NCBI GenBank assembly: GCA_905234525.1
Contig: CAJOIL010000002.1
Span: 1-34,318, forward strand
Source: an uncultured Lachnospiraceae bacterium
GTDB lineage: Bacteria; Bacillota; Clostridia; Lachnospirales; Lachnospiraceae
Reading direction: 5' to 3'
Length of the DNA: 34,318 bases
This document shows, piece after piece, positions 26,497 to 33,301 of this stretch (position 1 is the stretch's first letter; every line of letters begins with the position of its first letter). The notes beneath the pieces were generated by a model. The model ran no database searches. It was given only the letters and a program-made list of their open reading frames with translations, and was not told where the DNA came from. A program made the translations under genes and the position numbers.

Positions 26497-29301
26497 TTAA
26501 AATCTCTTTTCTTCTTGTATATCCGTAACATCAGCAATGAATATGTAGAATACGAATTCCTTACCGTTGAATATTTTACATCCGACATCAATGGCATCTC
26601 TCACTTCTCCGTCGGCTCTCTTAATCCTATAGCCAACGTAGTCCACACCATCATCTACGCTATTCTGTTGCCTAACAATCTCTGCCTCTACCTTGTCGAT
26701 ATCATCGGGATGAACCAGGGTCTTAAACGAACCGCCCACATGCTCCATGAATTCATCCTTAGTCTTACAGCCAAATATCTCCAATGTGGTGTTATCAACA
26801 TATAATATATCTTCATTGCCGTATACCTTGTATACGAAGCTTCCGCATTTACAGCCAAGCTTAATGTACTTATCCTTGAATGTCTCTACCTTGTCGAAAT
26901 TAACATAGTAATTCTTGAATTTAAGTACATTATTAACTGTCCTAAACACTTTCTCAATATCGAAGGGCTTAGCAATGTGCGCGTTCATTCCCGACATTAT
27001 TGCCTTATGCTTATCCTCGTCAAATGCGTTAGCGGTAACGGCAATTATCGGAATGCCTGCCTTCTTCTCATCATCAAATTCTCGAATTAGCTTCGCTGCC
27101 TCATAGCCGTCAAGCTTCGGCATCTGGATATCCATAAATACAACATCAAAATGATTCGTCGGTCTATTCTTAAGAATCGCTATGCATTCTGCTCCGTCAC
27201 AAGCTCTCTCAACCTCAAAGCCCTCATCCTCCAAGAGTTCAGTTGCAATTTCGGCGTTAAGGTCATTATCCTCCGCAAGAAGAATACGTTTGCCCCTAAG
27301 CTTGCTCATGTCTAATTCATCTGCGCCTCCGTAGGCTTCAACGTCATCATCCGCTATCCTATGAAGAACGGTAATTGATATCTTCGTGCCCTTTCCAAGC
27401 TTACTGTCAATATTAATGGTTCCACCCATAAGATTAACGAGGTTTTTAGATATTGCAAGACCCAAGCCTGTACCTGATACGTTAACCGTCTCTGCGGTCC
27501 TCTCTCTTGAGAACACATCATAGACATGATCCAAGAATTCCTTGGACATACCGATACCGTTATCCTCTATAAATGTATTAAGATAGCACTCCTCGGGAGT
27601 GGGACCCTGTTCCTCGGTTACTTTGACCTTGATTGTTCCTCCCTCAGGAGTATACTTTACAGCGTTACTGATAAGATTCATCATAACTTCTTCCGCATGG
27701 GTTCTATCCATATAGATTAAGTTATGCTTAACATCACTTGTATACGTCAAGGTAAGCTTATTCTTCTCTATATTATCTTGGAACATAGTAAGAATTCTTT
27801 GGTAGAATTCCGGTACATCTGTAGGCTTTCTGGTAACATCTATCTGATTATTCTCAATCTTCGCCATCTCAAGTACGCTGTTAAGAATATCCAATAGACT
27901 TTGACCGGAAGACCTAATATTATTAAGATATTTATTAAGCAGCTCTTTGTCATCCTGTTTCTTAATTGCAAGCTCCGTAAAGCCGATAATGGCATTCATT
28001 GGCGTACGTATATCATGACTCATATTGAATAAGAAATTGGACTTGGCTTGATTGGCCTCTTCAGCCTGTTCCATTTCACTACGAATCATCTTATCAACAT
28101 CACGAAATGCGCATACAAAGAAAAGCTTGCCCGTGTCATGTACAATTCTTGTAAAACAAATCTGGAAATAGCTCTTAGAGCCATCTACATTATTACGCAG
28201 ATAATTAATAGGATAAAGCTCACCCTCCTTAACCCTGGTTATAAGATTACCGAAGGATACTTCCTTCCTAACTCTCTCTTTATCAACATCATCTACATGC
28301 TTATCAATATAATTATCAAACATTCTCTCGTAAGAATCATATTGTAGGCCTTCTGTTATTACAGAGCCCGTTGTACCTTTATCTTCATTCTGTTGAATCA
28401 AGGTCATCTTATGAGATCTTGCGCTTATGTACCATACAGAAGTAAATTCACGAGACAAAACATCTATAAGATGCTTTTGTCTCTCAGCAATCTTATCATT
28501 GGTAATGTCATGAACTACACCAATCACTTCATTAGGCGAACCGTCCTTATTGAAGAACTTCTTACATATGGTACGAATCCAAATAATAGAGCCGTCTCTT
28601 CTGTTAACCCTATACTCCTCTTCGAATATCTTATCCGGATCGTTGGTGTGCTCTACCTTGTAAATGTGCTTCTCCAGCTTAACTATGTCATCAGGATATA
28701 CTACTGAAAAAAGCGCTTCTTTCGTATTGGGAAAATCTTCCTCCGAATTATATCCCAGCATATGTCTGAATTCATCCGAGAAAAAAATTCTTCTTGCCTC
28801 ACCTCTCTCATTATATACAGCCTGCCACCTAGCTGCTCCCATAATCTGATATGCCGCATCCACAAGCTCACTCTTGACAGCCCTCTCTATATAATCCAGA
28901 GCAATCTTATCATCAATCATATTACCGCCCGAATGAATACCGGAAATATCAATTACAGAGCCGTGCATAATATTAGGTCTGCCCTTCGGCGTCTCGATAA
29001 ACTTACCGGTGGCATTAACAAGGACATACTCACCCTGCTTATTCAAAATTCTATATTCAACATCATATCTGTCTGTGACACGCGTTCCCGCATCAATCGC
29101 ACCCTGAAGCATTATCTTAACATCATCAGGATGAATGTGTTCTATTAACGCCTCCAGTGTGTCCGGGAATTCTTCATGAGTATACCCGAGCATATCAAGC
29201 ATCTCATCGGAATAATATATATTCTCAATTCTTCCGTTATCCTTTAGCTCCTCGTACCACGTACCTGATTTAATTATGATATCATTCTTCTTATCAATCA
29301 T
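26497..29301 (-). CDS. Cytosolic PAS hybrid sensor histidine kinase with C-terminal PAS domain
   Basis: A 934-residue soluble kinase without membrane segments. Order: PAS (about 1-125, with the HPDDV motif), PAS (about 150-275, YPDDIVKLE), a third PAS-like region (about 280-410), HisKA with phospho-His429 in NMSHDIRTPMNA, HATPase with NLISNAVKYT, DNGIGM and GTGLGL, a receiver with Asp724 in VVFMDIQMPK, then another PAS (about 810-930) containing LYVDNTTLEIFGC and HPDDIDKVE. A PAS domain behind the receiver is unusual. Just before it, GCKCGSFV has two Cys. ATG start with GAGGG; the stop codon directly precedes the larB ATG. Its signal may be a small molecule tied to the lar genes, which is inference. 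Confidence 0.92.
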   Translation of the reverse strand: MIDKKNDIIIKSGTWYEELKDNGRIENIYYSDEMLDMLGYTHEEFPDTLEALIEHIHPDDVKIMLQGAIDAGTRVTDRYDVEYRILNKQGEYVLVNATGKFIETPKGRPNIMHGSVIDISGIHSGGNMIDDKIALDYIERAVKSELVDAAYQIMGAARWQAVYNERGEARRIFFSDEFRHMLGYNSEEDFPNTKEALFSVVYPDDIVKLEKHIYKVEHTNDPDKIFEEEYRVNRRDGSIIWIRTICKKFFNKDGSPNEVIGVVHDITNDKIAERQKHLIDVLSREFTSVWYISARSHKMTLIQQNEDKGTTGSVITEGLQYDSYERMFDNYIDKHVDDVDKERVRKEVSFGNLITRVKEGELYPINYLRNNVDGSKSYFQICFTRIVHDTGKLFFVCAFRDVDKMIRSEMEQAEEANQAKSNFLFNMSHDIRTPMNAIIGFTELAIKKQDDKELLNKYLNNIRSSGQSLLDILNSVLEMAKIENNQIDVTRKPTDVPEFYQRILTMFQDNIEKNKLTLTYTSDVKHNLIYMDRTHAEEVMMNLISNAVKYTPEGGTIKVKVTEEQGPTPEECYLNTFIEDNGIGMSKEFLDHVYDVFSRERTAETVNVSGTGLGLAISKNLVNLMGGTINIDSKLGKGTKISITVLHRIADDDVEAYGGADELDMSKLRGKRILLAEDNDLNAEIATELLEDEGFEVERACDGAECIAILKNRPTNHFDVVFMDIQMPKLDGYEAAKLIREFDDEKKAGIPIIAVTANAFDEDKHKAIMSGMNAHIAKPFDIEKVFRTVNNVLKFKNYYVNFDKVETFKDKYIKLGCKCGSFVYKVYGNEDILYVDNTTLEIFGCKTKDEFMEHVGGSFKTLVHPDDIDKVEAEIVRQQNSVDDGVDYVGYRIKRADGEVRDAIDVGCKIFNGKEFVFYIFIADVTDIQEEKRF

Positions 29302-29363
29302 AAAACCCTCATATATCTATCAACTTGATATGTTATTGTTCCCCGATTGTTAGAACCTTTTAG

Positions 29364-29372
29364 ATTATACCA
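29364..29372 (-). promoter_or_regulatory. Extended -10 promoter of the PAS kinase-lar operon
   Basis: Minus-strand TATAAT (29369-29364) is preceded by TGG (extended -10). A partial -35 box TTATCA lies 18 nt upstream. Transcription would start near 29357. In the roughly 55-nt leader a TATCAA-C-TTGATA palindrome (29318-29330) could be an operator or small hairpin. Confidence 0.7.
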
Positions 29373-29420
29373 CAAAAATAGCATGTTTGATAAGTATTTA
29401 ACACTATTAATTATAATAAG

Positions 29421-29449
29421 TTGCTTTTTTAATTTTTCTTCGGTATACT
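29421..29449 (+). promoter_or_regulatory. Promoter of bioY
   Basis: TTGCTT (29421-29426) and TATACT (29444-29449) are 17 nt apart, and the start would be about 30 nt before the bioY ATG. The rest of the divergent region (29302-29485) holds the PAS kinase promoter. I see no clear BirA-type inverted repeat. Confidence 0.7.
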
Positions 29450-29485
29450 TTTATAGCAGACTTATTATAGCTTTGGAGTAAATGT

Positions 29486-30052
29486 ATGGAAAAACCATCA
29501 GTCAAAAAGAAAAAACGTTGGTCACCAAAAGTGCAAACTCTTACGTATGTTGCGCTATCAACCGCAATCACCTGTATAATCGGACCACTGTCTATTGTGA
29601 TACCGATTAGCCCCGTGCCGATTTCGCTTACAATCCTTGCCATATACATATCAGTTTATGCAATAGGATTAAAACGAAGCTTGGCGTCATTATTTTTATA
29701 CTTTCTGATAGGATTTGTCGGTCTTCCCGTTTTTTCAAATTTTAAAGGCGGATTCCAGGTATTAATCGGTCCGACAGGCGGATACATAATCGGATTTATA
29801 TTCGTTGTTATTTGTACGGGAATATTTATCGAACGATTCGAAAGCAAAGTATATATGCATGTAATCGGAATGATACTCGGAACAATTCTTTGTTATATCG
29901 CCGGAACGGCCTGGCTCGCATACCAGGGCAACATGACATTTCTCGAAGCACTGTTCGCGGGAGTTATTCCGTTCATATGGGCAGATGCAATTAAAATTAT
30001 TATAGCGGCTATCGTTGGTCCAAAGCTTAGACGTGCACTTAAAAAAATATAG
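29486..30052 (+). CDS. bioY: Biotin transporter S component BioY
   Basis: The biotin-binding membrane component of an energy-coupling factor transporter. At 188 residues it has about six helices and the family hallmarks GPLSIVIPISPVPISLTILA near the N-terminus and FQVLIGPTGGYIIGF, with the conserved WADAIKIIIAAIVGPKLRR at the C-terminus. It needs EcfA and EcfT, which are not in the window, so it probably uses shared ones. The ATG has GGAG 8 nt upstream. It is the only plus-strand gene and has its own promoter. The stop codon lies inside the stem of the terminator. Confidence 0.95.
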   Translation: MEKPSVKKKKRWSPKVQTLTYVALSTAITCIIGPLSIVIPISPVPISLTILAIYISVYAIGLKRSLASLFLYFLIGFVGLPVFSNFKGGFQVLIGPTGGYIIGFIFVVICTGIFIERFESKVYMHVIGMILGTILCYIAGTAWLAYQGNMTFLEALFAGVIPFIWADAIKIIIAAIVGPKLRRALKKI

Positions 30053-30081
30053 CGTGACAGAAAAACTCCCTATCACGCTAT
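30049..30081. terminator. Bidirectional terminator between bioY and queF
   Basis: The arms ATAGCGTGA (30049-30057) and TCACGCTAT (30073-30081) give 9 perfect base pairs plus two more after a mismatch. On the minus strand it is followed by ATTTTTTT, a good terminator for queF. On the plus strand the tail is only CCTCTTT, weaker but plausible for bioY, whose TAG lies within the stem. Confidence 0.8.
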
Positions 30082-30092
30082 CCTCTTTAAAA

Positions 30093-30122
30093 TGTGTCAC
30101 CGGACACGTCCCCCCTGACACA
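30093..30122. repeat. Palindromic repeat with TGTGTCA/TGACACA arms
   Basis: TGTGTCA (30093-30099) and TGACACA (30116-30122) flank a core that contains GGACACGTCCCCC. It ends exactly at the queF stop codon. The G/C-rich core with a G5AC run matches the que-operon palindromes, but the arms differ. It is probably a REP-type element. Confidence 0.75.
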
Positions 30123-30605
30123 CTATCTGTTATCTACTACTTCCGGATTCATGTCATGATGCGACAATCTCTCCCATGCAAGCTCTTCCCATTTAGTACC
30201 GGACATGCCGTAATTGCAATACGGATCGATTGAGATTCCACCTCTCGGAAGGAATCTACCGAGCACTTCGATATATTTAGGTTCCATCAGCTTGATTAAA
30301 TCCTTCATTATTGTATTAACACAATCCTCGTGAAAATCACCCTTGTTCCTATAAGATAATAAATACAGCTTAAGACTTTTGCTCTCTACCATTCGTTCAT
30401 TCGGCACATAGGAAATCGTAATTGTTGCAAAGTCAGGCTGACCCGTAATAGGACATAACGATGTGAATTCCGGACAATTGAATTTAACAAAATAATCATT
30501 ATCCTTATGCTTATTCTCAAATGTCTCTAATATATCAGGATTATATTCATTGTCATACTTGACTCCCTTGTTGCCAAGTAATGTAAGCTCTTCTCTGTCT
30601 CTCAT
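30123..30605 (-). CDS. queF: NADPH-dependent preQ0 reductase QueF
   Basis: Reduces the nitrile preQ0 to preQ1, the last step of soluble queuosine precursor synthesis. The 160-residue length is the short YkvM type. Signature residues: the catalytic Cys in [14 protein letters not shown], the Glu in [10 protein letters not shown], and FHEDCVN carrying the Asp. I place the start at the ATG at 30605 with GAGGA 9 nt upstream; a TTG three codons earlier is in frame. A palindrome lies directly before the ribosome binding site. It is the last gene of the queDE-folE-queCF operon. Confidence 0.96.
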   Translation of the reverse strand: MRDREELTLLGNKGVKYDNEYNPDILETFENKHKDNDYFVKFNCPEFTSLCPITGQPDFATITISYVPNERMVESKSLKLYLLSYRNKGDFHEDCVNTIMKDLIKLMEPKYIEVLGRFLPRGGISIDPYCNYGMSGTKWEELAWERLSHHDMNPEVVDNR

Positions 30606-30621
30606 AATATGCAATCCTCAC

Positions 30622-30702
30622 CGCGACAGGGGGACGGGTTCCTTGTCGCGCTTTTCTTTAGATAGTACTATTCTCGCGACAAGGAACCCGTCCCCCTGTC
30701 GC
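30622..30702. repeat. Inverted pair of GC-rich palindromes at the queC-queF junction
   Basis: Each unit is about 29 nt with CGCGACA and TGTCGCG arms around GGGGGACGGGTTCCT. Unit one (30622-30650) and unit two (30675-30702, reversed) are perfect complements over 28 bp, separated by a 24-nt AT-rich spacer. The queC stop codon lies in the spacer and unit two is inside the queC reading frame. The layout matches a BIME-like REP pair. The RNA could form a long stem between queC and queF. Confidence 0.9.
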
Positions 30703-31374
30703 AGGATCTGTGACACCGTTAAGCTCGAACGCTTTCGCTCTATCGATACATGTGCCGCATTTACCACAAGGCTTGTCGCCGCCCTCATAACACGACCAAG
30801 TCAGTTCATAGGGTACACCAAGTTCAAGTCCTCTCCCCACAACATCAGCCTTGTTCATATTAACAAACGGTGCTTCTATCTTAACCTGATGACCGCTTCC
30901 TTCATAAATGGCGGTATTCATTGCATTATTAAATACATCTGAACAATCCGGATAAGCGAACCCTGCGGCATCATCTGAATGCACACCGTAGTAAATCACT
31001 TCACAACCCTTACTGATTGCAATTCCCGCAGCTATCGACAAGAATATTCCGTTACGAAACGGCACATAAGTACTTACAGGCGTTTCACCGCCGGTCTTTT
31101 TTATCTGCTCATCATAGCTTTCCTTGGGGATAGTGTCATCTGAATGCTTTAATAATGAACTATTGCTATACTTGAATATATTAGATATGTCTGTCTCAAT
31201 GTGCTTAACATCATAATGCTTTGCAACTGCCCTCGCAGACTCTAATTCCTTCGTGTGCGTCTGACCGTATGTTATCGATAATGATATTACATTATCATGT
31301 CCGTTTAATCGGACAGCTTCTGCAAGTGCTGTGGTTGAATCTATTCCTCCACTGGATAATACAAGTACTTTCAT
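30658..31374 (-). CDS. queC: 7-cyano-7-deazaguanine (preQ0) synthase QueC
   Basis: Converts 7-carboxy-7-deazaguanine to preQ0 using ATP and ammonia. The PP-loop is LSSGGIDSTTALAEA at the N-terminus. Other marks are the family core YVPFRNGIFLSIAAGIA and the zinc-binding CYEGGDKPCGKCGTC with four Cys. The final residues after about 224 (ATGGRVPCRENSTI) are encoded by a palindromic repeat and its spacer, so the native end was probably near NGVTDP; the total of 238 residues exceeds the usual length of about 220. The core is intact, so function should be kept. ATG start with GAGAGG just downstream of another repeat pair. Confidence 0.96.
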   Translation of the reverse strand: MKVLVLSSGGIDSTTALAEAVRLNGHDNVISLSITYGQTHTKELESARAVAKHYDVKHIETDISNIFKYSNSSLLKHSDDTIPKESYDEQIKKTGGETPVSTYVPFRNGIFLSIAAGIAISKGCEVIYYGVHSDDAAGFAYPDCSDVFNNAMNTAIYEGSGHQVKIEAPFVNMNKADVVGRGLELGVPYELTWSCYEGGDKPCGKCGTCIDRAKAFELNGVTDPATGGRVPCRENSTI

Positions 31375-31387
31375 TGACGCCTCTCAA

Positions 31388-31470
31388 GCGCGACAGGGGG
31401 ACGGGTCCCTTGTCGCGCACGAGTTAATTACCACAATTCCCGCGACAAGGAACCCGTCCCCCTGTCGCGC
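31388..31470. repeat. Inverted pair of GC-rich palindromes between folE and queC
   Basis: Same arrangement as the pair at the queC-queF junction: unit one at 31388-31418 and the reversed unit two at 31441-31470, separated by about 22 nt of unrelated AT-rich sequence. The two units are complementary over about 30 bp with one mismatch. It ends one base before the folE stop codon and begins a few nt before the queC ribosome binding site, filling the intercistronic gap. Confidence 0.9.
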
Positions 31471-31471
31471 T

Positions 31472-32050
31472 TTACCTCACATATATCTGCAGTGACGGGT
31501 CTGTCTTGAATTCGCCCCTTAGCTCTGCTGTAAATGTCTTAGTGTTATTCTTCTTAATCCCCCTGGCATTAACGCAGCTGTGACAGCCTTCGATTGTTAC
31601 CGCTACATTATCCGTATCAACTATCTCGCTGATTATATCAGCTATATCCTTGCCGATTCGCTCTTGCAATTGAAGACGACGAGCCGCCATATCACACACT
31701 CTCGCAATCTTAGATAAGCCGATCACTTTGCCATTGGGAATATACGCAACATTAACCTTCATATCATACATAAGCGCAAGATGGTGCTCACAATACGAGA
31801 ATATATCAATATTACGCATCACAATAACACGTCCAATCATGTTATCCGTAACATCTTCCAGTGATTCTTCAAATGTCTTATTGAACATCTCAGCAATCTC
31901 ATGATTGGTATAATTCATACCTTCAAACACTTCTTCATACATCTTGGCCACTCTTGCCGGAGTATCAACAAGCCCTTCACGAGTAGGGTCGTCACCTATT
32001 GCTTCGATTATTCCTCTGATATGTTCTTCAATTGCCTTTGTATCTATCAT
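31472..32050 (-). CDS. folE: GTP cyclohydrolase I
   Basis: Converts GTP to 7,8-dihydroneopterin triphosphate. That product feeds both folate and, here, queuosine synthesis, since the gene lies within the que operon. At 192 residues it has the zinc-binding [11 protein letters not shown] and [13 protein letters not shown] and the conserved [23 protein letters not shown] with AGAGGAAC; 13 nt behind queE. Context suggests its main role is to supply preQ0 synthesis. Confidence 0.97.
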   Translation of the reverse strand: MIDTKAIEEHIRGIIEAIGDDPTREGLVDTPARVAKMYEEVFEGMNYTNHEIAEMFNKTFEESLEDVTDNMIGRVIVMRNIDIFSYCEHHLALMYDMKVNVAYIPNGKVIGLSKIARVCDMAARRLQLQERIGKDIADIISEIVDTDNVAVTIEGCHSCVNARGIKKNNTKTFTAELRGEFKTDPSLQIYVR

Positions 32051-32063
32051 TGTAGTTCCTCTT

Positions 32064-32717
32064 TTAAACGCCCCTTTGGTCAGGCTCCCATATAACCTTA
32101 TGCATCTGAAGCTGAAGCCTTACATTGTTCAGCTCATGCTCCTTCATAAATTCGACAATTTCCTCGGGCTCTATATTACCATAAATCGGACTATAATACA
32201 CGAAACACTTGTCAGTCAAATGATATGAATAAATTATCTCAAGCGAGCGATTCAAATCATCCCTTGAACCCACTACGAATTTGACTGTGTCATCCTTCAT
32301 TAAATACATAAAATTATCCGTAAGCATTAATTCTTCCATGCCACTTGACGGAAGCTTGTAATCCATCGTATAACTCACACCGTCAGCAGGAAGCTTACTA
32401 ATATCAACTGCACCGTTAGTCTCTACTTCAACCGATAAATCATCATCTTGAATTAACATTTCCAATAAATCTGAAATATCGGATTGCAATAGGGGTTCTC
32501 CACCCGTAAGCGTAACATTTCTTATATGGGTAGACTTAATGTAGTTATATACTTGCGTCGGCGACATCTCTTGATAAGCAACATCCTGCTCATTGGCCCA
32601 AGCCGTATCGCAATAGCTACAGTTAAGATTGCAGCCTGCGAAGCGAACAAAAACAGCAAGCTCGCCGGCCTTAACACCCTCACCGTTAATACTGACAAAT
32701 GTCTCTACAACCTTCAC
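32064..32717 (-). CDS. queE: 7-carboxy-7-deazaguanine synthase QueE
   Basis: A radical SAM enzyme that contracts the pterin ring of CPH4 to 7-carboxy-7-deazaguanine. The N-terminus has [20 protein letters not shown] and the cluster motif [12 protein letters not shown] (CxxxCxxC), followed by [11 protein letters not shown]. The 217-residue length is normal. The start codon is GTG with GAGGT five nt upstream. It follows queD after a 90-nt gap with two hairpins. Confidence 0.95.
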   Translation of the reverse strand: MKVVETFVSINGEGVKAGELAVFVRFAGCNLNCSYCDTAWANEQDVAYQEMSPTQVYNYIKSTHIRNVTLTGGEPLLQSDISDLLEMLIQDDDLSVEVETNGAVDISKLPADGVSYTMDYKLPSSGMEELMLTDNFMYLMKDDTVKFVVGSRDDLNRSLEIIYSYHLTDKCFVYYSPIYGNIEPEEIVEFMKEHELNNVRLQLQMHKVIWEPDQRGV

Positions 32718-32730
32718 TATCTACCTCACT

Positions 32731-32812
32731 AATGTAGTGCCCCCTCATTACATTCGGTGGCAAGTCGGTAAATGCGATTATAATTTGTGACTGCGTTACA
32801 AACGCATTTACC
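32731..32812 (-). other. Two adjacent hairpins between queD and queE
   Basis: One has arms AATGTAGTG (32731-32739) and CATTACATT (32746-32754) with a C-rich loop and one wobble. The other has arms GGTAAATGCG (32767-32776) and CGCATTTACC (32803-32812), continued by TTTGTGAC and GTTACAAA around a 3-nt loop, with a 7-nt one-sided bulge; it overlaps the queD stop codon. No U-run follows either, so they are more likely processing or translational elements than terminators. Confidence 0.7.
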
Positions 32813-33227
32813 TCTCATAAATCGCGCAATTGTTAGGTGTCTCATAAATCTCGATACGATGTATGTCGTATCCCCTATCCTTAAGCTTGTCAAAGAAATG
32901 CTTAGCAAGATTCTCCGCTGTAGGTCTAAAAGAAAGCTCTCTAAGCTTAAAGCCTTCTTCGGATAAAGCCTCAATTGTCTTAGCCTTAAGCGAGCCGGTC
33001 TCATACATTAAAATATGATCATAATCATCGCACATGGCACGTAAATCCTCTTTGAGAAATGAGAAATCCATAACCATGCCCTTGCTATGACCCGATTCAA
33101 CCAGCTTTTCGCCTTGCACCTCTGCAATGACTCTCCATCTATGTCCATGTATGTTAGCACATTTACCATCATATTCATATAGGAAATGTACCGCATCAAA
33201 GTGCGCTTCTGTCCTAAGATAATACAT
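32808..33227 (-). CDS. queD: 6-carboxytetrahydropterin synthase QueD
   Basis: Converts dihydroneopterin triphosphate to 6-carboxy-5,6,7,8-tetrahydropterin. The 139-residue protein shows FDAVHFL and CANIHGHRW (catalytic Cys and zinc-binding His), GMVMDFSFLK, CDDYDHILMY with the Asp-His pair, and the C-terminal EIYETPNNCAIYE. First gene of the operon, behind a promoter about 20 nt upstream. Its ribosome binding site is an unusual G-run (AGGGGGG) a few nt from the ATG. Confidence 0.96.
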   Translation of the reverse strand: MYYLRTEAHFDAVHFLYEYDGKCANIHGHRWRVIAEVQGEKLVESGHSKGMVMDFSFLKEDLRAMCDDYDHILMYETGSLKAKTIEALSEEGFKLRELSFRPTAENLAKHFFDKLKDRGYDIHRIEIYETPNNCAIYER

Positions 33228-33246
33228 ATCGCCCCCCTGTCTTCAC

Positions 33247-33277
33247 ATTATACACCTAAGTAGTTACTGTCTGTCAA
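33247..33277 (-). promoter_or_regulatory. Putative promoter of the que operon
   Basis: Minus-strand TTGACA (33277-33272) and TATAAT (33252-33247) are both perfect hexamers, but 19 nt apart instead of 17. This may make it weak or activator-dependent. The start would be about 33240, leaving about 13 nt before queD, too short for a preQ1 riboswitch. Confidence 0.65.
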
Positions 33278-33301
33278 GTTCATGACTTAGGCTGAAGCGG
33301 T

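Noticed and set aside
29407-29649. Minus-strand ORF opposite the start of bioY
   Set aside because: It covers the bioY promoter and 5' end, its translation has no recognisable family, and it lacks a ribosome binding site.
30622-30650. G-quadruplex in the palindrome core
   Set aside because: The core has one G5 and one G3 run only, not four G-tracts, so a quadruplex within one strand of one unit is not supported.
30622-31470. The repeats as a CRISPR array
   Set aside because: They are palindromic, in inverted pairs, with only two pairs about 690 nt apart and genes between them. There is no regular direct repeat-spacer pattern and no cas gene.
33228-33301. Possible preQ1 riboswitch before queD
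   Set aside because: The leader after the only good promoter is about 13 nt, and I see no preQ1-I or preQ1-II type stem and A-rich tail in the 74-nt proA-queD gap.
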